Shown here one piece after another: positions 8,920 through 16,727 of a DNA stretch of 64,000 nt. A program made the translations under genes and the position numbers. The number at the start of each line of letters is the position of its first letter. Positions within the stretch are counted from its first letter, which is position 1. The DNA lies in the NCBI GenBank assembly GCA_004297225.1, contig SCUI01000013.1, forward strand, positions 186,001 through 250,000. The letters are read 5' to 3'. This DNA is from Lysobacteraceae bacterium. Its GTDB lineage: Bacteria > Pseudomonadota > Gammaproteobacteria > Xanthomonadales > Xanthomonadaceae. The notes beneath the pieces were generated by a model, which did no database searches, was not told where the DNA came from, and saw nothing but the letters and a program-made list of their open reading frames with translations.

Positions 8920-9926
8920 GCGGCCTGATCCTCTACACCACCGAGGACGGCGCCAGCCGGATCCAGCTGCGCGCCGACGTCCGGACGGTATGGCTGACCC
9001 AGTCGGAGATGGCCGAGCTGTTCGACGTCACCGCCGACAACATCAGCCTGCACCTGAAAAACCTCTTTTCCGACAAGGAGTTGGAACCTGAACGAACTAC
9101 CGAGGAATCCTCGGTGGTTCAGCGCGAGGGCGGACGCGACGTGCGCCGGCCGGTCACGCTGTACAACCTCGACGCCATCCTCGCCGTGGGCTACCGCGTG
9201 CGCTCCCCGCGTGGCGTGCAGTTCCGCCGCTGGGCCACGACCGCGCTGAAGGAATACCTCATCAAGGGCTTCGTCATGGACGACGAACGCCTGAAGAATC
9301 CGGACGGCCGCCCGGACCACTTCGACGAGATGCTGGCGCGCATCCGCGACATCCGTGCCTCGGAGAAGCGCTTCTACCAGAAGGTGCGGGACCTGTTCGC
9401 GCTGAGCGTGGATTACGACAGGACCGACCGCGCCACCCAGACCTTCTTCGCCACCGTGCAGAACCTGCTGCTGTATGCGGTGACCGGCCACACCGCCGCT
9501 GAGCTGATCCTGGCCCGCGCCAACCCGGCCGACCCGCACTTCGGCCTGCGCAGCTGGAGCGGCGGCCGGGTACGCAAGCACGACATCGTGGTGGCCAAGA
9601 ACTACCTCACCGAGGACGAAATCGACACCCTCAACCGGCTGGTGGTGGTCTTCCTGGAAACCGCCGAACTGCGGGCCAAGCGCCGGCAGGACCTCCCGAT
9701 GCGCTTCTGGATGGAGAACGTCGGCCAGATCATCGCCAGCAACGGTTTTCCCCTGCTCGAAGGCGCCGGTACAGTCAGCCGGGAGCAGATGGAAGCGGGC
9801 ACGGACGCGCGTTGGCTGGGCTTCGACGAACAGCGCAAAAAAGAAGAGGCGCGCGCGGCCGATGCGGCCGACGAGGCCGAACTGGCCGCGCTGGAGCACC
9901 GGATCAAGCGGCGCAGGAAAACATGA
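8916..9926 (+). CDS. RhuM-family protein inside the restriction operon
   Basis: A 336-residue member of the RhuM family. An N-terminal helix-turn-helix-like part reads VWLTQSEMAELFDVTADNIS (residues about 25-44), followed by the family core with TLYNLDAILAVGYRVRS and RGVQFRRWATTALKEYL. The C-terminal tail is charged and helical. RhuM proteins are often encoded within type I restriction loci and pathogenicity islands; their biochemical role is not established. The GTG start overlaps the hsdS stop by 4 nt and the stop overlaps the next ATG by 4 nt, so it is an integral part of the operon. It may be DNA-binding, judged only from the HTH-like start. Confidence 0.88.
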   Translation: MSGLILYTTEDGASRIQLRADVRTVWLTQSEMAELFDVTADNISLHLKNLFSDKELEPERTTEESSVVQREGGRDVRRPVTLYNLDAILAVGYRVRSPRGVQFRRWATTALKEYLIKGFVMDDERLKNPDGRPDHFDEMLARIRDIRASEKRFYQKVRDLFALSVDYDRTDRATQTFFATVQNLLLYAVTGHTAAELILARANPADPHFGLRSWSGGRVRKHDIVVAKNYLTEDEIDTLNRLVVVFLETAELRAKRRQDLPMRFWMENVGQIIASNGFPLLEGAGTVSREQMEAGTDARWLGFDEQRKKEEARAADAADEAELAALEHRIKRRRKT

Positions 9927-11101
9927 GCCAGACCTTCGCCGATTTGCCTGAGCTCGCACGGTACCTGCGGACTCAGCTGGACACCAGAAAATTCGTTGTG
10001 CTCTATGCCTACAACGGCACGGGCAAGACACGTCTGTCCACGGCGTTCAAAAACATCGGAAAGACAGTAGCCACTGAGGGCGAGGTGACTGCGCGCGACA
10101 CCTTGTACTTCAACGCCTTCACCGAAGACCTGTTCCAGTGGGACAACGACCTCGCCAATGACAGCCGGCGGGTGTTGAAGATCAATAGTGAATCCCGCTT
10201 CTTTGCGGGCCTCGCCGAACTGGAGATGGACAACCGCATCCGTCCGTTGCTCAGCCGGTACGCGGACTTCGACTTTCGCATCGATACAGCCGCTTGGACG
10301 GTGAGCTTCTCCCGCGAGGAAACGCTGGACGGCGTTACGACTACCGTTGACGACATCAAGGTGTCTCGTGGCGAGGAGAACATCTTCATTTGGTGCTTCT
10401 TCCTGGCCATCGTCCAGCTGGTCCTAGACGGCGCCGAGGCGTACGCGTGGGTGAAGTACGTCTACATTGACGACCCGATCTCGTCGCTGGACGAGCACAA
10501 CGCCATCGTGGTCGCCAACCACCTTGTGCAGCTTTATCGGGACGTTGCGCGAAACGATTCTGGCGACATTGAAACAGACCGGATCAAGGTCTCTACCGTC
10601 ATATCCACGCATCACCATTTGTTCTTCAACGTTTTGTACTACGAGCTGAAGAATGACTTCAGGAATAGGGCATTGCACTATGTGCTCACTTGCCCTCGCG
10701 CCACTCGGCGCTACGAGCTGATCCAGCAAAAGGGTGACACGCCATCGTTTCACCACGTCGCGGCGCTCGTGGAGTTGGACAAGGTCGCGCGGGGAGACGA
10801 CATCCATACGCATCATTTCAATATGCTGCGCGCGGTTCTGGAGAAGACAGCGCTGTTTCTTGGTTACACCCACTTCTCAGCTTGCATCAAATCGGGTCCG
10901 GACGATGCCGATGGTGTTCTGCATCAACGCTTCGTCGACTTGCTAAACCACGGCAAGTATTCGCTCTACGAGCCCGAAGTGATGGGAGACGAGACAAAGC
11001 GATTTTTCCGGGCGATCGTGCAACGGTTCCTCGATCTTTACCCCTATAACAAGGCCCTGTTCCCCGCGGAGCCAATTGCATACGAAGAGCCGGCACCATG
11101 A
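9923..11101 (+). CDS. prrC: PrrC-like anticodon nuclease (ABC-type ATPase plus tRNase domain)
   Basis: A 392-residue protein, close to the ~396 residues of E. coli PrrC. The N-terminal ABC-type ATPase has Walker A YNGTGKT (30-36), a signature-like VSRGEEN (147-153), Walker B YIDDPISSLD (181-190) and the switch STHHH (228-232). The C-terminal part contains R303-x3-E307 followed by H343 (LLNHGKYS). This matches the R...E...H catalytic triad of PrrC/RloC anticodon nucleases in order and approximate spacing. No long coiled coil or zinc hook is present, so it is PrrC-sized, not RloC. PrrC is held silent by its type I complex and cuts a tRNA anticodon loop when phage disable restriction. The 4-nt overlaps with rhuM and hsdM fit that. 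Activity is inferred. Confidence 0.82.
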   Translation: MSQTFADLPELARYLRTQLDTRKFVVLYAYNGTGKTRLSTAFKNIGKTVATEGEVTARDTLYFNAFTEDLFQWDNDLANDSRRVLKINSESRFFAGLAELEMDNRIRPLLSRYADFDFRIDTAAWTVSFSREETLDGVTTTVDDIKVSRGEENIFIWCFFLAIVQLVLDGAEAYAWVKYVYIDDPISSLDEHNAIVVANHLVQLYRDVARNDSGDIETDRIKVSTVISTHHHLFFNVLYYELKNDFRNRALHYVLTCPRATRRYELIQQKGDTPSFHHVAALVELDKVARGDDIHTHHFNMLRAVLEKTALFLGYTHFSACIKSGPDDADGVLHQRFVDLLNHGKYSLYEPEVMGDETKRFFRAIVQRFLDLYPYNKALFPAEPIAYEEPAP

Positions 11102-12717
11102 CTGAAAACGACCAGAAGCAACTCGGCAGGACCCTGTGGGCCATTGCCGACCAGCTGCGCGGCAGCATGAACGCGGACGACTTCCGCGACTACATGCTGT
11201 CCTTCTTGTTCCTGCGCTACCTGTCGGACAACTACGAAGCCGCAGCGAAGCGCGAACTGGGCACGGACTATCCCGACCCGGACGCCATCGGCAACGGCGG
11301 CAGGACGCCGCTGTCGGTGTGGTATGCGCAGAACCCCGGTGACGTGGCGCAATTCGAGCAGCAGATGCGGCGCAAGGCGCATTACGTGATCGAGCCGCCC
11401 TATCTGTGGACCAATATCGTGCACCTGGCACGGACGCAGGCCGGGGCGTTGCTGGACACGCTGCAGAAGGGCTTCAAGTACATCGAGGAGCAGTCCTTCG
11501 AAAGCCACTTCCAGGGGCTATTCTCCGAGATCAACCTGGCCTCGGACAAGCTGGGTCGTGACTACCCCGCGCGCAATGCCAAGCTTGCCGCGATCATCGG
11601 GCGCATCGCCGAAGGGCTGGCCGGGTTCTCCACCGACACCGACACGCTGGGCGATGCTTACGAATACCTGATCGGCCAGTTCGCCGCCGGCAGCGGCAAG
11701 AAGGCGGGCGAGTTCTACACGCCCCAGCGCATCTCCAGCATCCTTTCGGCCATCGTCACGCTGGACAGCCAGGAGCCGTCAGCGGGCCCGCGCCGGTCGC
11801 TGGGCAGCGTACTCGATTTCGCCTGCGGGTCGGGCTCACTGCTGCTCAACGTGCGCCAGCGCATGAGGGAGGCGGGAGGGCAGATCGGCCGCATCGTGGG
11901 CCAGGAATCCAACATCACCACCTACAACCTGGCGCGCATGAACATGCTGCTGCATGGGGTGAAGGATACCGAATTCGAGATCCATCACGGCGATACCCTG
12001 GCCAACGATTGGGACTGGCTGCGCGAGACCAACCCGGCTAAGAAGCCGGCCTTCGACGCCGTGGTGGCCAATCCGCCCTTCAGCTACCGCTGGGAGCCGA
12101 AGGACGCGACCAAGGACGACCCACGCTTTGCCAACCACGGCGTGGCACCCAAGAGCGCGGCCGACTTCGCCTTCCTGCTGCACGGCCTGCATTACCTCAA
12201 GCATGACGGCGTGATGGCCATCATCCTGCCGCACGGGGTGCTGTTTCGCGGCGGAAAGGAGGCGGACATCCGCCGGAAGCTGCTCACCGATGGCCATATC
12301 GACACAGTGATCGGCCTGCCGGCCAATCTCTTTTATTCCACCGGTATCCCGGTGTGCATCCTGGTGCTGAAGAAGTGCAAGAAGCCGGACGACGTGCTGT
12401 TCATCAACGCAGCCGAACACTTTGTTAAAGGCAAGCGCCAGAATCACCTGAGCGACGAGCACATCCAGCGTATCGTCGACACGTACCGTGATCGAGGCGA
12501 GGAGGAGCGCTATTCACGGCGCGTCTCCACGAAAGAGATCGTCGACAACGACTACAACCTCAACATCTCTCGCTATGTAAGTACGGCGGAGGCTGAAGAG
12601 GACATCGACCTAAAATCCGTCCACGCCGAGCTGCAGTCAATTGCGGCAGAGATCGAAGAAGCGAAGAAGAAGCACAACGTGTTTCTCGTAGAGCTGGGGC
12701 TAGCGCCTTTGCCGTGA
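11098..12717 (+). CDS. hsdM: Type I DNA methyltransferase subunit (HsdM)
   Basis: A 539-residue N6-adenine methylase, normal length for the family. An N-terminal HsdM helical bundle (about residues 5-150) precedes the catalytic domain: GEFYTP (204-209), SAM motif I DFACGSGSLL (240-249) and the catalytic NPPF (325-328). With HsdS it marks host DNA, and with HsdR it forms the restriction complex. The ATG overlaps the prrC-like stop by 4 nt. The order R-S-rhuM-prrC-M differs from the prrA(M)-prrB(S)-prrC-prrD(R) order of the classical locus. Confidence 0.97.
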   Translation: MTENDQKQLGRTLWAIADQLRGSMNADDFRDYMLSFLFLRYLSDNYEAAAKRELGTDYPDPDAIGNGGRTPLSVWYAQNPGDVAQFEQQMRRKAHYVIEPPYLWTNIVHLARTQAGALLDTLQKGFKYIEEQSFESHFQGLFSEINLASDKLGRDYPARNAKLAAIIGRIAEGLAGFSTDTDTLGDAYEYLIGQFAAGSGKKAGEFYTPQRISSILSAIVTLDSQEPSAGPRRSLGSVLDFACGSGSLLLNVRQRMREAGGQIGRIVGQESNITTYNLARMNMLLHGVKDTEFEIHHGDTLANDWDWLRETNPAKKPAFDAVVANPPFSYRWEPKDATKDDPRFANHGVAPKSAADFAFLLHGLHYLKHDGVMAIILPHGVLFRGGKEADIRRKLLTDGHIDTVIGLPANLFYSTGIPVCILVLKKCKKPDDVLFINAAEHFVKGKRQNHLSDEHIQRIVDTYRDRGEEERYSRRVSTKEIVDNDYNLNISRYVSTAEAEEDIDLKSVHAELQSIAAEIEEAKKKHNVFLVELGLAPLP

Positions 12718-12754
12718 GTCCGTAGCGGCCTGCAGGTGAGTAGAGGGGGCGGGG

Positions 12755-13453
12755 ATGAAGAAGGCACTCAAGACTGGCTTGTTCACCGAGTATCTGGAGC
12801 GCGTGTCGGGAAAGTTGCTCGAGGAAGAGTACCGGCCGGTTATCGCAGGATTGATTCGGGGGCATGCCGGGGTCTACGCGCTTTACAAGGGCGAGCGGCT
12901 TTACTACGTTGGCCTCGCCACCAATCTGCTCGGGCGCGTGGGCCAGCATCTCAAGGATCGCCATGCAAAGAAGTGGGACCGCTTCAGCGTTTATCTTGCC
13001 GCTGCGGATGAGCACATCAAGCCGTTGGAGTCGCTTCTGTTGCGAATCGCGCTTCCAAAGGGCAACCGCGTCAAGGGTGGCCTTCCCAGGGCCATCGACC
13101 AGCGTCGCAACCTGATCCGTGCCATGCGTGACCATGACGCGGCGCGCCATGCCGCGCTGCTGGGAGGCAATCTGGCCCGTAGGCGGGTGCGCAAGGCCAC
13201 TTCGCAAGGAAAGGGCACGAGAGTACTGGCAGGCCGATTGCAGCGCCGAATCCCGCTTCGCGCCGACTACAAAGGCAAGCGGTACGTGGCGTCCCTCCGG
13301 ATCGATGGTCACATTGCGGTGGATGGAAAACTCTACGAGTCACCCACGGCTGCCGCTCGCTCGATCACTGGCCGAAACGTCAACGGATGGCAGTTCTGGC
13401 ATTTTCGCAATTCCGGAAAAGGCTGGTGTGCGCTGGCGGAGTTGCGGAAGTGA
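12755..13453 (+). CDS. GIY-YIG nuclease fused to a RAMA-like domain
   Basis: A 232-residue protein 37 nt after hsdM, preceded by a GGGGG-rich ribosome site. The N-terminal part has the GIY-YIG core: GVY (39-41), YVG (51-53), the conserved Arg region NLLGRVGQHL (R61) and a downstream Glu in KPLESLLLRI (E92). Then comes a basic linker (about 110-155). The C-terminal 75 residues (GKRYVASLRIDG..., SPTAAARSI, VNGWQFW) match the RAMA/DUF4357-type module associated with DNA methylases and thought to sense modified DNA. Together this suggests a modification-aware endonuclease belonging to the defence island. Both domain calls are by motif; cutting activity is inferred. Confidence 0.7.
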   Translation: MKKALKTGLFTEYLERVSGKLLEEEYRPVIAGLIRGHAGVYALYKGERLYYVGLATNLLGRVGQHLKDRHAKKWDRFSVYLAAADEHIKPLESLLLRIALPKGNRVKGGLPRAIDQRRNLIRAMRDHDAARHAALLGGNLARRRVRKATSQGKGTRVLAGRLQRRIPLRADYKGKRYVASLRIDGHIAVDGKLYESPTAAARSITGRNVNGWQFWHFRNSGKGWCALAELRK

Positions 13454-13539
13454 CATTCGAGGCTCGATCCCCGAAACCAGGAAGTCCATCCGCTTAGCGG
13501 TTTGTGGGATGCCGAACGCGATTCGTCTGGGAGTCTGAT

Positions 13540-14208
13540 GTGGGAATTCAATTCGCCGCGGGAACTGTCTGCGTGGGCTTGCTTCTGGTGGGTTGCGGTG
13601 AGCCGCCCGCCGACCAAGCGCTGGCGCCTGGTGTCCAGAACGCTGGCGCACCGATGGATCCGGTTCGCACCGCCCGTCACCTTGCCGGTGCACGACTGGC
13701 TGCCCTGTCAGGCGACCAGGAGGGCGTCCGACGCAATGCCGAGGCCATCTCCGAGGACATGCGGCGCCCCATGAAGATTCCGGATGGCGGGCGCCCCATC
13801 GACCGTGAATCCGCGCGTATCGTCGCCCGGGCCTTGCCCGGCGTCCGCTCTGCAAATTGGGTCGACCGCCACAACCTGCTGGTACGGGTGGAGGGCGCGG
13901 CGCTGCGATCCGAACGGACCATCGATGCGTTGTGCAATCGGTTTGAGGCGCTAGGTGACACGCTTGCGGTCGTGGTCCACCTGCAAGACGCCGCCGCTGT
14001 CCGCGGGCAGGAAGTCGATACGCTGAGTCGCAATTGCCAACTGGCAATGGGAGACCACGCTTTCCTGCAGCAACCCCGGAAGATGGATGTGCTGGATCCC
14101 GCGATGCGCGCACAGCAACAGGCGAATAGCGTGCTTTCGGGGATGGCACCGCCTTCGCGCCAGGCCAAGGGAGACAGGGCCGCCTTGGAGGCGATCCCCG
14201 AAATGTGA
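13540..14208 (+). CDS. Lipoprotein of unknown function
   Basis: Starting at the GTG at 13540 (ribosome site GGGAG about 7 nt upstream), the 222-residue product opens with a lipoprotein signal: VCVGLLLVGC, cleaved before the cysteine. The mature protein has a helical part (ARLAALSGDQEGVRRNAEAI) and a later region with two cysteines. I recognise no family. An ATG at 13504 is in frame but would place 12 charged residues before the signal. It lies just beyond the defence island in the same direction, with no obvious functional tie. Confidence 0.6.
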   Translation: MGIQFAAGTVCVGLLLVGCGEPPADQALAPGVQNAGAPMDPVRTARHLAGARLAALSGDQEGVRRNAEAISEDMRRPMKIPDGGRPIDRESARIVARALPGVRSANWVDRHNLLVRVEGAALRSERTIDALCNRFEALGDTLAVVVHLQDAAAVRGQEVDTLSRNCQLAMGDHAFLQQPRKMDVLDPAMRAQQQANSVLSGMAPPSRQAKGDRAALEAIPEM

Positions 14209-14309
14209 GTTTCCGCGGCGGGTGGGGCCACGTGGCCAGCACCCGTTTGCTGTCGAGCAAGTGGTGGAGGACCATTTCTGCCTTTATTTCAGAGCCACAC
14301 CGGACCCCC

Positions 14310-14983
14310 ATGAAGCTCTACTACCACCCCGCCTCCACCGTCAGCCGCATGGTCATGTTCTTCGCCGCGCGGAGGGAATCGAGCTCGACTTCGAACTGGT
14401 CGACCTGCAGACCGGCGCTCAGCACAAGCCGGAGTACAAGGCGGTCAACCCGAACGCGCTGGTCCCGGTGCTGGACGACGACGGCTTCATCCTCACCGAG
14501 AGCGCGGCGATCCTCCGCTACCTGGCCGCCAAGACCGGTTCGGCCGCGTACCCCACGGAACTGAGGGCACGCGCCCGCGTGGACGAGGCCATGGCCTGGT
14601 TCTACGGCAACTACTACAAGGACTGCGCCTACAACCTGGTCTACCCGCAGCTGTTCCCGCACCACAAGCGCCGCAGTGACGAGGCGCATGCCGCCACCAT
14701 CGCCTGGGGCCAGGAGAAGACGCAGCGCTGGATGGGCGTGCTCGAGTCGCACTTCCTCGGCCGCGGCCACGACTTCCTCTGCAGCGACCAGCCGACGTTG
14801 GCCGACTACGTGGGCGTGGAAATGGTGATCCTCGCCGAGATGGTAGGCAGCACCTTCGCCGACTACCCGAACATCCGCGGCTGGCTCGCCCGCATGAAGG
14901 TGCTCCCGCACTGGGCCGGGACGCACCAGGTCTACGATGGCTTTGCCGCCTCGCTGGCGGGCAGGGAATTCGTGACCGTCTGA
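14310..14983 (+). pseudogene. Glutathione S-transferase family gene with a frameshift
   Basis: The reading frame opening at the ATG at 14310 (MKLYYHPASTVSRMVMFFAA) is the start of a thioredoxin-fold GST, but it runs out of homology near 14372. The continuation (EGIELDFELVDLQTGAQHKP, then LTESAAILRYLAAK and the all-helical domain with QPTLADYVGVEM) is in another frame, reached by supplying one missing base in the GC-rich run at about 14365-14375. The rest is intact to the stop at 14983. Either a recent 1-nt deletion inactivated the gene or the assembly carries an error. The intact form would be about 224 residues and glutathione-dependent. Confidence 0.8.
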
Positions 14984-15011
14984 CGCCGAACCACACCGAG
15001 GGGGACACCCA

Positions 15012-15554
15012 ATGTTGCGCACCATCCTGAAGTACGGCGCCATTGCCGGCGTCGTGGTCGGCGCTTTCATGTTCGCCACCTTCCTGGCCTTCGGCGGCGA
15101 GCCGCCGATGAAGTACGGGATGCTGATCGGCTACACCACGATGCTGATCGCGCTCAGCGCGGTGTTCGTGGGCATCAAGCGGCACCGGGACGTGGGCCGG
15201 GGCGGCGTCATCGGATTCTGGCCGGCCCTCGGGGTTGGCTTGGGGATCAGCGTAGTCGCGGGCGTGTTCTACGTGGTCGCCTGGGAAGGCGTGCAGGCGC
15301 TCCTGGACATGGACTTCGCCACGGCCTACGGCAACGCGATGCTCGAACAGGCCCGCGCCAATGGCGCCAGCGCGGCCGAGATCGCGAAGATGTCCGCCGA
15401 GATGGCCGAGTTCAAGGTGCAGTACGCCAACCCGCTGTTCCGCCTGCCGATGACCTTCGCCGAGATCTTCCCGGTCGGCGTGCTGGTGTCGCTGGTGTCT
15501 GCCGCGCTGCTGCGGAATCCGCGCTTTTTGCCGGCCCGTCGTGCCCGAGGTTGA
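15012..15554 (+). CDS. DUF4199 family membrane protein
   Basis: A 180-residue protein with four hydrophobic segments (about residues 8-28, 36-54, 70-95 and 145-170) and an amphipathic loop containing repeated A/E/M residues between helices 3 and 4. The arrangement fits DUF4199, a four-helix family without known function. A GAGGGGG ribosome site precedes the ATG. It follows the broken GST gene by 28 nt and could share its transcript. Confidence 0.75.
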   Translation: MLRTILKYGAIAGVVVGAFMFATFLAFGGEPPMKYGMLIGYTTMLIALSAVFVGIKRHRDVGRGGVIGFWPALGVGLGISVVAGVFYVVAWEGVQALLDMDFATAYGNAMLEQARANGASAAEIAKMSAEMAEFKVQYANPLFRLPMTFAEIFPVGVLVSLVSAALLRNPRFLPARRARG

Positions 15555-15681
15555 CCTCTCGAACTGCATTGCCACCCCCTTCACAACCCATCCACGCACT
15601 CCAACGTCAACTGCCATGGGGTTCATGGCCCCGGCGAAAGCCAGCTCTATTCCCCGTGGCCCAAGACGAAGGAGAATTGGA

Positions 15682-15951
15682 ATGTTCCCGACCAAGCAGC
15701 ATCTGACGACGGCGCGTACGCTCGGAGTGGCGATCGTCGCCGCAGTGGGTCTTGCCAGTTGCGCCACCTACGACGACGATTTCGCACGGGTCAACTCGCG
15801 CCTGGACACGCTCGATTCGCGCGTGCAGGACGCGGCCCAGAGCGCCGAATCCGCCAACCAGGCGGCCCAGCGCGCCAACTCGCGCCTGGATTCGCTGGAA
15901 GGCCGCGTCCAGCAGCTCGAATCGTCGCCGAGCCGCGTGCCGCGCGGTTAA
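15682..15951 (+). CDS. Lpp/OprI-like alanine-zipper lipoprotein
   Basis: An 89-residue lipoprotein: signal peptide ending in the lipobox GLASC, then a heptad-patterned coiled coil (RVNSRLDTLDSRVQDAAQSA... ANSRLDSLEGRVQQLE) like Braun-type and OprI lipoproteins. The C-terminus ends RVPRG without the lysine used by E. coli Lpp for peptidoglycan linkage. The ATG at 15682 has a strong AAGGAG site 7 nt upstream. It directly precedes an L,D-transpeptidase gene, suggesting an envelope-tethering pair. Confidence 0.75.
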   Translation: MFPTKQHLTTARTLGVAIVAAVGLASCATYDDDFARVNSRLDTLDSRVQDAAQSAESANQAAQRANSRLDSLEGRVQQLESSPSRVPRG

Positions 15952-16015
15952 GCAGGTCTTGTACTTGAACGGTCTGAACCCGGGACCCGGTGGCCTTTGC
16001 CGGCCGCCGGTCTCC

Positions 16016-16717
16016 TTGCTACGCGCGATTCCGCTGGTATTTGCGCTGGCGTTCGCGGGTGTCGGCGTGGCCAGCGCGGAGGACGCCATTGCCGAACCCG
16101 CGGGCGCGGTCGACCTGCTGCCACACGAGCAGGACGTGTCCGACACGGTGATCGAGCTCGCGGGCTGGGTGGTCGCCACCAACGACAACCAGGGCTATCC
16201 GTTCGCGGTCATCGACAAGGCCGCGGCCCAGATCCTGGTGTTCGACGGCGAGGGCAAGCTTCGTGGCGCGGCCCCTGGTCTCTTCGGTTCGGCGGTCGGC
16301 GACCACACCGCCCCCGGCATCGCCGGTCTTGCGCTGCGCGAGATCCCGGGCCGGGATCGCACGACGCCCGCGGGTCGTTTCATCGGCGGCTTCGGCCCGT
16401 CGATCGATGCCGGGCGCGTACTGTGGGTGGACTACGATTCCGCGGTCTCCATCCACCCGACCGCGACCAGCGTGCCTTCCGAGCGACGCGTCGAACGCCT
16501 TGAATCGCCCACGCCCGACGACAACCGCATCTCGCATGGTTGCATCAACGTCGCGCCGACGTTCTACGACGAAGTCATGACTCCGATCTTCGACCGGGGC
16601 GGTGTCTTCTACGTCCTGCCGGATGTGTTGCCGCTGGGAGAGGTCTTCCCGGAGTTCGCGCAAAGCCGAGGGAATGCGGACCTCGATGATCGAAGGCTCG
16701 CCCGTCCCGATCGGTAG
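16016..16717 (+). CDS. L,D-transpeptidase (YkuD family)
   Basis: A periplasmic enzyme of the YkuD fold. The catalytic block reads SIHPT...RISHGCINV, i.e. the His and SHGC cysteine motif of L,D-transpeptidases. A signal peptide (RAIPLVFALAFAGVGVASA) stands at the N-terminus, but no ATG or GTG precedes it in frame. I place the start at the TTG at 16016 (about 233 residues); TTG at 15959 is the alternative. Family members form 3-3 peptidoglycan crosslinks or attach lipoproteins to peptidoglycan. Location right behind the Lpp-like gene supports the second role as an inference. Confidence 0.82.
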   Translation: MLRAIPLVFALAFAGVGVASAEDAIAEPAGAVDLLPHEQDVSDTVIELAGWVVATNDNQGYPFAVIDKAAAQILVFDGEGKLRGAAPGLFGSAVGDHTAPGIAGLALREIPGRDRTTPAGRFIGGFGPSIDAGRVLWVDYDSAVSIHPTATSVPSERRVERLESPTPDDNRISHGCINVAPTFYDEVMTPIFDRGGVFYVLPDVLPLGEVFPEFAQSRGNADLDDRRLARPDR

Positions 16718-16727
16718 GTAACCCGCT

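Noticed and set aside
4628-13453. Prophage or integrative element
   Set aside because: No integrase, transposase, tRNA or flanking direct repeat is visible. The genes form a defence operon, so I call it an island without a mobility module.
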